Part shown: piece by piece, positions 39,176-46,908 of the stretch | Layout of the letters: each line of letters opens with the position of its first letter | How positions within the stretch are numbered: the first letter of the stretch is position 1 | Origin: Candidatus Cloacimonadales bacterium | GTDB taxonomy: Bacteria; Cloacimonadota; Cloacimonadia; Cloacimonadales; TCS61 | DNA length: 46,908 bases | Direction: 5' to 3' | Assembly (NCBI GenBank): GCA_030656075.1 | Contig: JAUSOT010000227.1 | Coordinates: 1 to 46,908, forward strand | Position numbers and translations under genes: made by a program | Notes under the pieces: model-generated | The model's database searches: none | Seen by the model: the letters and a program-made list of their open reading frames with translations, nothing else | What the model was told of the DNA's origin: nothing

Positions 39176-41410
39176 TCAGTAGGCTACAATGGCTGGATAA
39201 ATCAAGTTCCAGGGACAATTACAGTCACCGCAGGCTGTACAAAAATCAGGATTTATAAATTTATAACCCGGTCCCTGCTGGATTGCTCCACTTGTGCAAT
39301 CTAATATACACTGATTATTGCAGTTATGGCATGGTCCAGTGTTTATCTGATATACCAGCTTTCCAGCCGGGGAATTGGAAGCATTATTTGAGTTTCCCAC
39401 TTCATCAAAAGCTTTAACGGCAAAATAATAGATCGTGGCAGAATTCAAACCTGTCACGCTGCAAAATTGGTAGGTCCCTGCCGTCAAAGGAGCCGGAGGA
39501 TTATTGAACAGGGTTGCACTTTCCCAGTTTGCTGCATTTATAGGTTGGAACGAATATCTTACTTCGTAATGATCACAGGTTCCCTCATTGCCATTATCTC
39601 CGGGTGCTGTCCAATGGATTTTTATCGTCGTAAGATTGACTGCATAACCTGTAGTAACTGCCAGATTCGTAATATCAGCTGGTGGAATTAGATCATTGAG
39701 CAACATACCGGAAGGTGAATTTGAAACTTCAGATACATTGCTATTATCATCAAAAGCTTTGATCGCAAAATAATAAGTCTGGTTATTTACCAAACCATTC
39801 ACGGTGTAATCCTGAGGTGAACCTGCCAGCAGCGGCCAGGGTGGTCCGGGCAGGATCTCCGCAGCATCCCAATTAGTTTCCGTGATTTCTGCATCAGACA
39901 TTCTGATTTCGTAATGATGGGCGGTCCCAACCATTCCATCATCGCCGGGAGCTGTCCAGGTGAGTTCAATTTCAGTTTCTGTTGGTTCTACCGCCAGATC
40001 GGTGATCGTGGCGGGAGGCGTGGTATCAGGCAAGGCAGTTGTCGTGGCAGATACAACATTGGAAATGTCGGAAACGTTGTCGGCTTCATCAACTGCTTTG
40101 ATGGCGGCAAAATATTCCGTGAGCAGGTTCAATCCTGTTATGGTAAGAGTTTCGGATGTTCCGGCAGGAGCAGGAATGAGATTTTGGCCGTAATCGGCGA
40201 TGCTGTCCCAGTTTGTCTCATCGATAATCCCGGTATGAATTTTTACAACGTAATACGAAGCTGTTCTTAATATTCCATTATCACCAACTGCTGTCCAATT
40301 GATGGTAAAAGCATCCGGGCTGATCGTATTTGCTTCGATCTGTAAATCGCTGATCTCTGCCGGAGGAATGATGTCGATCATTGCAGTAGTCGTCGCACTT
40401 GCCACATTAGAAAGTCCGGAAATATTTCCGACTTCATCAACCGTTTTCATTGCAATAAAGTAGTTCGTTCCATCCAGCAGGCCATTAATAGTAAATTCTT
40501 CCGGCTGTCCGGCTTCTGATGGAATCAGGAAATTGGGATATTCGGGTAATGTCACCCAATTAGATTCAGTTATCATTGCTGTGTGAATTTTAATGATATA
40601 AGCTGTTGCCGTTCCAACCAAACCATCATCACCCACGGCTGTCCACCGGATTGTGATCGATTCTTCCGTCACGGCAACTGCTTCCAGATCGGAAATCGAG
40701 GCAGGAGCAGTTTCATCAGGATAATCCATGATCAAAACCTGGGCAATAGCTTCCGGTGAAGCATTTCCAGCTTCATCGAGTGCAATGATGTGAATCGTAA
40801 TATTTTCTCCGCCCGGTAAGCTGTCGATTGGTTCCCAGTATTCATGTACACCAATATTGAAAGGAACCGGCGGAACGAAATTTATCGGGATTATTTCATT
40901 ATTTTCATCGGTTAGAGTCAACAAGTATGCAAAAGCTCTTGCACCTTCCGTATCGGTAGAATCGTCTCCTGTAGCAACAAAATCGATATAAAGCTCTTCC
41001 GGCTGCAGCGAAATACCCTGCAAACCGTTTACCGGTGCAGGCGGAATAAGATCGGGTTGAGTGCGGAAGGCATCTTGCGGGCATTCAAAAATATTTGTGC
41101 ATTCCATACATTGCACGCACAGATCGGTATCGATATAATTAATTAAGGTTCTTTCATCAGTTTTGATAGCATTGGCCGGACATTGAAAACGAGTTAGGCA
41201 TTCCAGACAACTCAAGCCAAGACAATCCGAATATTCAATGCGAACGACATCGTCAATCGATGTGGTTTTATCAAGACTATCGGTACAACTTAAAATTATT
41301 CCCAAAATTGCTGAAAATAGTAAAAATGGAATTAATTTTATCATTAGCTTCATACTACAAAACTCCTTATATTTGAAAACGAAAAACTTTTTTAATAGGT
41401 TTTTCGTCAA
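39176..41410 (-). CDS. FN3-repeat lipoprotein with divergent ferredoxin-like Cys motifs at both ends
   Basis: 744 aa; lipobox-like GIILSC; N-term CLGLSCLECLTRFQCP and CVQCMECTNIFECP; one divergent and four clear FN3-like repeats; C-term CHNCNNQCILDC and CTACGDCNCP. Confidence 0.8.
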   Translation of the reverse strand: MTKNLLKKFFVFKYKEFCSMKLMIKLIPFLLFSAILGIILSCTDSLDKTTSIDDVVRIEYSDCLGLSCLECLTRFQCPANAIKTDERTLINYIDTDLCVQCMECTNIFECPQDAFRTQPDLIPPAPVNGLQGISLQPEELYIDFVATGDDSTDTEGARAFAYLLTLTDENNEIIPINFVPPVPFNIGVHEYWEPIDSLPGGENITIHIIALDEAGNASPEAIAQVLIMDYPDETAPASISDLEAVAVTEESITIRWTAVGDDGLVGTATAYIIKIHTAMITESNWVTLPEYPNFLIPSEAGQPEEFTINGLLDGTNYFIAMKTVDEVGNISGLSNVASATTTAMIDIIPPAEISDLQIEANTISPDAFTINWTAVGDNGILRTASYYVVKIHTGIIDETNWDSIADYGQNLIPAPAGTSETLTITGLNLLTEYFAAIKAVDEADNVSDISNVVSATTTALPDTTPPATITDLAVEPTETEIELTWTAPGDDGMVGTAHHYEIRMSDAEITETNWDAAEILPGPPWPLLAGSPQDYTVNGLVNNQTYYFAIKAFDDNSNVSEVSNSPSGMLLNDLIPPADITNLAVTTGYAVNLTTIKIHWTAPGDNGNEGTCDHYEVRYSFQPINAANWESATLFNNPPAPLTAGTYQFCSVTGLNSATIYYFAVKAFDEVGNSNNASNSPAGKLVYQINTGPCHNCNNQCILDCTSGAIQQGPGYKFINPDFCTACGDCNCPWNLIYPAIVAY

Positions 41411-41597
41411 TCATTAAATGATTTGCTGTCCGATAGCATTTTGAATGAAAAGCATTTTTTTTATATAATAAAAACATAGATTATCTTGTCTCATTCTTAG
41501 CAGTTAGAACGTTTTAGCGCTTTAAGTCCTTGACAAAAAAAACGTACCTTTCTGAAACAAATTACGTTGTAAAAAATAAAGGCAAAGGAGAGAAAGT

Positions 41598-42533
41598 ATG
41601 ATTCAACTAACTGATCTTGTGAAAGATTATGGAAATCTACGGGCAGTTGATCATCTTAATTTTGAGATCAATGAAGGTGAAATCCTGGGTTTTCTGGGAC
41701 CAAACGGAGCAGGTAAAACTACAACGATCCGTATGATAACCTGTTTTCTGACTCCAACTAAAGGGAATATTTCGGTTGGTGATCTTAATGTGTTGGATAA
41801 TCCTATTGAAATCAAAAAAATGATTGGTTATCTTCCGGAACACAATCCGCTTTACACTGAAATGACCGTCTATGATTATCTAAAATTTACAGCAGAAATC
41901 CGGGGAGTGCTAAACTTCAAGCAGCGTTTGAAAGAAGTGAGCGACAAATGCGGATTGCATGGAATCGTGAGCAAGTCGATCAACACGCTTTCCAAAGGCT
42001 ACAAACAGCGTGTTGGCCTGGCACAGGCAATTTTGCACGATCCAAAAATTTTGATTCTGGATGAACCGACCTCCGGTCTCGATCCGAATCAAATCGCTGA
42101 AATTCGGGAATTGATCATCGAACTGGGCAAGGAAAAAACTCTGATCCTCTGCAGTCATATTTTGCAGGAAGTTCAGGCAGTCTGCGATCGTATCATCATC
42201 ATCAACAAAGGAAAAGTCGTGGCCGACGGCTCTGCTGAACAACTTCAATCCAGCTTCCAGAACAGAATGAAAGTGAATCTGGAGCTTACCGCTACACCTG
42301 AAGAAATCCAGGAAATGGCTGCTGCTCTCACAAATATTTCTGTTCTATCAGCCAAGCTAAAAGGCGAATATGTGCAGGTTGAACTGGAATTCGACGCGAC
42401 AGCAGACCGCAGAGCAGAAATATTCAATTATGTGAAGAAGAAAAAATGGACACTTCTGGAAATGCACCGTGAGAATGTGAGTCTGGAACATGTATTCCGC
42501 AATCTGACCATCGTGGAAGGAGGCCGAAAATGA
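41598..42533 (+). CDS. ABC transporter ATP-binding protein (GldA-like)
   Basis: 311 aa; GFLGPNGAGKTTTIRMI, LSKGYKQRVGLAQAILHDPKILILDEPTSGLDPNQ. Confidence 0.93.
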   Translation: MIQLTDLVKDYGNLRAVDHLNFEINEGEILGFLGPNGAGKTTTIRMITCFLTPTKGNISVGDLNVLDNPIEIKKMIGYLPEHNPLYTEMTVYDYLKFTAEIRGVLNFKQRLKEVSDKCGLHGIVSKSINTLSKGYKQRVGLAQAILHDPKILILDEPTSGLDPNQIAEIRELIIELGKEKTLILCSHILQEVQAVCDRIIIINKGKVVADGSAEQLQSSFQNRMKVNLELTATPEEIQEMAAALTNISVLSAKLKGEYVQVELEFDATADRRAEIFNYVKKKKWTLLEMHRENVSLEHVFRNLTIVEGGRK

Positions 42534-43243
42534 ACTTAGCCAAAATAATCGCTGCCAAAGAACTGAAAGGTTATTTCGCTTCCCCAGCTGCTTATATTGT
42601 GCTGGTGATCTTTCTACTGCTGGGCGGTTGGTTCTTCGCCAGTCCGCTTTTCCTCAGTAACACATCAGATTTGAGAAGCCTGTTCGGCATTGTACCGATC
42701 ATCTATCTTTTCTTTATTCCGGCTGTGACGATGAACCTGATCTCGCGTGAAAAAAGTACCGGCACCTTGGAAACGATGGCTACTTTTCCGATCAACGAAA
42801 CGCAGATCATCATGGGAAAATTCTGGGCTTCTCTCTGCTTGATCGGTATCGGACTTCTCTTCACACTGATCCATCTCATAACGATCATGCTGCTGGGCAC
42901 CAATATCGATTACGGCGCCATTTTCTGCGGTTACATCGGATTGATTTTATTAGGCGCATTATACAGTTCGATCGGACTTTTCACATCCAGTATCAGCAAT
43001 AATCCCATCGTGGCTTTCATCATCAGTTTCTTCATCGTGTTTTTCCTGTTCATCATCCAATACTCGCTTTTTTTCATTCCTCCCTTCCTGGCAGGATTTT
43101 TCCAGTATATCAGCAGCGGCTATCATTTTGATAATATTTCACGAGGAGTGATAGATACCAGAAACCTGATCTATTTTATCAGCGGAACGGCTTTGTTCCT
43201 CAGACTTTCCATCACGCTTTTAGAAACCAGGAAATGGAAATAG
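42530..43243 (+). CDS. ABC transporter permease (GldF-like, ABC-2 type)
   Basis: 237 aa; AAKELKGYFASPAAYIVLVIFLLLGGWFF, six hydrophobic segments; overlaps the upstream ATPase gene by 4 nt. Confidence 0.88.
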   Translation: MNLAKIIAAKELKGYFASPAAYIVLVIFLLLGGWFFASPLFLSNTSDLRSLFGIVPIIYLFFIPAVTMNLISREKSTGTLETMATFPINETQIIMGKFWASLCLIGIGLLFTLIHLITIMLLGTNIDYGAIFCGYIGLILLGALYSSIGLFTSSISNNPIVAFIISFFIVFFLFIIQYSLFFIPPFLAGFFQYISSGYHFDNISRGVIDTRNLIYFISGTALFLRLSITLLETRKWK

Positions 43244-43249
43244 GAGGTT

Positions 43250-44827
43250 ATGATGAGAAAGAATAATGTAATAATTAATACGATTATTTTTGTTGTGATC
43301 ATTATTTTCCTGAATCTTGTTTCAGTTTCGATTTTTGGCAGACTCGACCTGACAAAAGGAAAAATCTACGCTTTGTCACATTCCAGTAAAGATGCAGTGC
43401 GAAACCTGGAAGACCGGATGGTTGTGAAAGCCTATTTTTCCAAAAACCTGCCCGGTGAATATGCCGATACCAGAAGAATTGTTCAAGACAAACTTTCGGA
43501 ATATCAAGCCTATTCCAAAGGAAAACTCAGGTTCGAATTCATCGATCCGGCAGATGAAGAAGAACTGAAAGCAGAAGCTCAGAAAAATCAGATCTACCCC
43601 GCTTCGATGCGCGTGGCGGAAAATGATAAACTGGAGATCAGGGAAGTTTATATGGGACTGGCTTTTCTCTATCAAGGCCAAACCGAATCCATTCCGCTCA
43701 TTCAGAATACTCGCGGCTTGGAATATGATATCACTAAAACTATCAAGAAGATCACTTCTGCCGGTTTAAAGAAAGTGGCTTTATTCACTTTGGAACCGGA
43801 AATTCCACCCCAGATGCAGGGCTATCAACAGGCAAAGAGCGTTCATCAATCGATCCGCGATATGATCTCCGATAGTTATGAACTGAGTGTGACAGATTTG
43901 AACGAACCACTGGAAAACGTGGAAGCTCTTATTTTTACCGGCATTGAAGATTCTCTTTCGCAGATGCAGCTTTTCAACCTGGATCAATTCTTGATGCAGG
44001 ACGGTAATGTGATCATGTTCCAGGATCGGGTTTTTGCCGATATTCAAAACCAGAAAGCTGAACCGATCAAATCCAATCTTTTCGATATGCTGGCACATTA
44101 CGGAATTAATCTCAAAGTTGACCTGATCACCGATGCCGATTGCGGACAGGTTAACCTTCAGCAGCAAAGAGGTTTATTCCGTATGAGTACTCCCGTCAGT
44201 TATCCCTTCCTGCCGATCATTCACAATGTGAACAAAGACAATGTAATTGTGAAGAACATTGAGCAGATGCAGCTAATTTTTGCTTCTCAGATCGATACTA
44301 CAAAGACAGGAAATCTTCATTTCGAACCGCTGCTTTATACTTCCCACAACAGCGGATTGGTTCAATTTCCGCAACTTGATATCTCACTGGATAAATACAT
44401 GAACAAAAATCTGAAGGGCATGTTCCTGGACGGACCGTATATCGTTGGCGGAATATACACTGGACCTCTCACCAGTTATTTTAACTCCGGAATGGGAAAA
44501 GCTGATGCTCTCACTGCAAGTTCAAATTCCCGCATCCTGCTTGTCACCGATTCAGATTTCATCAAAGACGGAGCCGGAGCAGGTGCCCAGGGCAACCTGG
44601 AATTCACCATGAATGCAGTGGATTATATGGTTTCGGAAAGTGCGCTTATCGAGATAAGATCACGCGAAGTGGACTACAAACCGCTCAAAGAAATCAGCAG
44701 CGGAGCAAAGAAAGTCGTGCGCTGGCTGAATATTCTGCTGCCTTCCATTCTGCTCATCCTGCTGGGAATTATCCGCTATCGGCAGGAACTGCAAAGAAGA
44801 AAATTTTTAGGAGAGCTTTATGAATAA
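43250..44827 (+). CDS. GldG-like ABC-type auxiliary transport protein
   Basis: 525 aa; LDLTKGKIYALSHSSKDAVRNLEDRMVVKAYFSKNLPGEYADTRRIVQDKLSEYQAYSKGKLRFEFIDP; terminal TM segment. Confidence 0.9.
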   Translation: MMRKNNVIINTIIFVVIIIFLNLVSVSIFGRLDLTKGKIYALSHSSKDAVRNLEDRMVVKAYFSKNLPGEYADTRRIVQDKLSEYQAYSKGKLRFEFIDPADEEELKAEAQKNQIYPASMRVAENDKLEIREVYMGLAFLYQGQTESIPLIQNTRGLEYDITKTIKKITSAGLKKVALFTLEPEIPPQMQGYQQAKSVHQSIRDMISDSYELSVTDLNEPLENVEALIFTGIEDSLSQMQLFNLDQFLMQDGNVIMFQDRVFADIQNQKAEPIKSNLFDMLAHYGINLKVDLITDADCGQVNLQQQRGLFRMSTPVSYPFLPIIHNVNKDNVIVKNIEQMQLIFASQIDTTKTGNLHFEPLLYTSHNSGLVQFPQLDISLDKYMNKNLKGMFLDGPYIVGGIYTGPLTSYFNSGMGKADALTASSNSRILLVTDSDFIKDGAGAGAQGNLEFTMNAVDYMVSESALIEIRSREVDYKPLKEISSGAKKVVRWLNILLPSILLILLGIIRYRQELQRRKFLGELYE

Positions 44828-45740
44828 ATCAAATAGAAAATATATCGTTATCCTGATCGTTTTGATCGCTATTTTCATTATTATCAAAACGAATAACAAA
44901 ACTGAGAAGATCATCAATTTCTTCGATGTTGATTCAATGAAAATTGCCAGGATCGAGCTATCCACCGTGAAAGATACCCTGTTGATGGCAAAAGTCAACG
45001 ATACCTGGATGATTGAAAAACCACTGGAATACACAGCAGACCAGATCCGGGTAGAGAATTTCTTTAAGAGAGTTTTAAAGTCGGAAACTTCCAGCCTGCC
45101 TGTTTCTGAATCCAACGATTCCCTGCAAAAATATGAACTTACCGACAGCCTGGCAACTATGATGAAACTCTATGATGCTAATGGAAAAGTTCTTGCAGCC
45201 GCCTTTTTCGGCAAAATGAAAGGCGAATCCAATACTCCGGTTCGCAATGAAAACAGCAACAAAGTTTACCGCTTGGGTGAAAACGTTGCGTATTATCTGA
45301 AACCTGATCTGCAAACCTGGCGCGAAAAAACCGTGGCCAAGATCGAGGAAGCTTCCATCGAAAAAATCTCGATCCTGCATGGAGATGAAGGTTTTGAGAT
45401 CACCCGCAGCGATTCACTCTGGATGTTTGATGACGGTAAAAACTCTTTCAGCATTGATAATGAAAATGCCAGTTTGCGCCAGATTTTCAGCGCTCTGAAA
45501 CTGATTAATTCTTCCAAGTTCAAAGATAACGAATTTGCTCTATATGAATCCAGGCTGGCAAATCCTGATGTTGAAATCGGCATAAACATCCTGGATGGAA
45601 CTAACGTTTACCTGCGCCTGGCCAAAGACGGTGAGAAAAACTACATCATGCAGAAAGACAATATCATCGAGACTTTGTATATTCAATATGAAAGCTGGGC
45701 AAAAAGATTCTTGAAATCTGCGGTGGATTTTCAGGATTAA
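44820..45740 (+). CDS. DUF4340 domain-containing protein
   Basis: 306 aa; N-terminal TM; WMIEKPLEYTADQIRVENFFKRVLK and repeated IEKISILHGDEGFEITRSDSLWMF; overlaps gldG-like by 8 nt. Confidence 0.82.
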   Translation: MNKSNRKYIVILIVLIAIFIIIKTNNKTEKIINFFDVDSMKIARIELSTVKDTLLMAKVNDTWMIEKPLEYTADQIRVENFFKRVLKSETSSLPVSESNDSLQKYELTDSLATMMKLYDANGKVLAAAFFGKMKGESNTPVRNENSNKVYRLGENVAYYLKPDLQTWREKTVAKIEEASIEKISILHGDEGFEITRSDSLWMFDDGKNSFSIDNENASLRQIFSALKLINSSKFKDNEFALYESRLANPDVEIGINILDGTNVYLRLAKDGEKNYIMQKDNIIETLYIQYESWAKRFLKSAVDFQD

Positions 45741-45773
45741 TTGAAATAACTTTCAACTCGACTCGGGTTATTC

Positions 45774-45806
45774 AAACTTCCGAAGTTTCCAAAACTTCGG
45801 AAGTTT
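45774..45806. repeat. 15-bp perfect inverted repeat AAACTTCCGAAGTTT-CCA-AAACTTCGGAAGTTT, possible terminator of the Gld-like operon
   Basis: Second copy of the 23997 palindrome, with T-rich sequence following. Confidence 0.9.
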
Positions 45807-46083
45807 TTGATTTTTGGGAAACTTCTTTTTCGACCTCATCCCGACCTTCTCCTATCGAGGAGAAGGAGAAGTACTTTAGACATGAACGTGACTTTCCCTC
45901 TCCTTTGGGGAGGGCAGGGTGGGGCAAAAAAATGCTTTGTTTGAATTTCTCATAATTTTCTATAGCTTCTTTGCCTCATCCGATTTCACTTCGTTCAACC
46001 ACCTTCTCCAGCGGAGAAGGATTATCCGTTTCAACTCGAGTTGGGTTGAATGAAAGAATCTTTTCAAACTTCCGAAGGTTTTT

Positions 46084-46809
46084 TTAACCGTTCGGAAGGT
46101 TTAGCGCAGCGAAGTCCTGAACTCCCATCCGCTCATAATCCGTTCTGCTCAAACCAAACTGTGCCAGAACACTATCCAACTTCGGATCGACGATCTTTGC
46201 TTCTTCAAAGGTTAGTTCGTACAATTTATAAACCATCAGATCGATTTGATCTTCCAAATTTTGCGTGTCTTGGCCGAATTTTTTAGCGGAGAGGATTTGA
46301 GAAGTGAAATTAGATAATATATTTTGAATATTATCATTTATATCAACTAAAGGTAAAGATTCTAATGTAGATTTATTAATTGCAAGATACCCACCAGCTA
46401 AATGTTTATCTCTAAAATTAATTTGAAGATAATAAGTGAGATATTTGCTGTTAAGTAAAGCTAAGATACACTTCATTTTAAATTGATTTGTGTTTTTAAT
46501 ACCGTAAATACCAACACCTAAAGCTAAAGGTTCTATACTATATGTAGCTTCAATTACTTTTGTCATACCTGCAACTATTATTTTTTCTCTACACCAAAAT
46601 TCCCATTTGCTATTTGCAATTTTACTATTATTCACAATATAAGCAGATTCATAAGATGATTTCATATATCGAACATTTTTATTTGAATGATAGTATCTAT
46701 CAACTGAACCACTTACGATAAAAGGGATAGATTTTAAAGTTTGTGATTCTCGTAGAAACGATTTTATAAGGTGAGCTTGAAATCCAGTCCCTCTGTGCCA
46801 AGATGTCAC
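46084..46809 (-). pseudogene. 5'-truncated restriction/N6-methylase C-terminal (TaqI-like specificity) fragment
   Basis: CREKIIVAGMTKVIEATYSIEPLALGVGIYGIKN...CILALLNSKYLTYYLQINFRDKHLAGGYLAINKSTLESLPL; no methylase domain upstream; N-terminal residues derive from different sequence. Confidence 0.65.
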
Positions 46810-46908
46810 TGGACACTTTTCGACACTAAAATAGTGTAGAAAAGGAAGGTGAAAATGCAGGAAAAGAAACGAATCATCGATTTTGGGGAATTGGAAGGAG
46901 ACCGTAGG
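46804..46908 (+). mobile_element. Probable left end of an insertion sequence or similar insertion, with ORF start near 46855
   Basis: Abrupt change from restriction-gene sequence; TGTCACTGGACACTTTTC edge; SD-like GGAAGGTG then ATG (MQEKKRIIDFGELEGDRR) running off the window. Confidence 0.4.

Noticed and set aside
41411-41597. Sigma70-like promoter TTGACA at 41530 for the Gld-like operon
   Set aside because: No convincing -10 at the right spacing, and promoter consensus differs in FCB-group bacteria; left unassigned.
1-46908. tRNA or rRNA genes
   Set aside because: No cloverleaf-like or rRNA-like stretch was recognised on reading; a tRNAscan/Infernal run would be needed to exclude them.

Overview
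The window looks like part of a Gram-negative FCB-group genome, possibly Cloacimonetes-like. The lineage is inferred from protein style and FlgD/Por-type C-terminal tails and was not tested. Housekeeping genes fill the left half: ispG, a BamA/TamA-like protein, a NYN-domain protein, Ppx/GppA, a DAHP synthase, psuG, rlpA, an M20 peptidase, dapB, dapF, a RodZ-like protein and a TIGR03960/DUF2344-type radical SAM fusion. The right half holds several secreted multidomain proteins, a TetR/TolC/MFP/RND efflux operon, a Gld-like ABC operon and a truncated restriction/methylase gene next to a probable insertion-sequence edge. The most striking locus is a compact five-gene minus-strand operon (36388-41410). 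It encodes an FN3-repeat lipoprotein with divergent ferredoxin Cys motifs at both ends, two small exported di-cluster ferredoxins, an outer-membrane beta-barrel candidate and a CcdA/DsbD-like membrane protein. I interpret it as a candidate cytochrome-free, iron-sulfur-based trans-envelope electron conduit. Other points of interest are a secreted class II glutamine-amidotransferase-like protein and families of intergenic hairpins with variable, self-complementary stems. One of these families repeatedly sits at start codons and flanks a DUF559 gene. No rRNA, tRNA or CRISPR array was recognised. All family assignments are by eye, without database searches.
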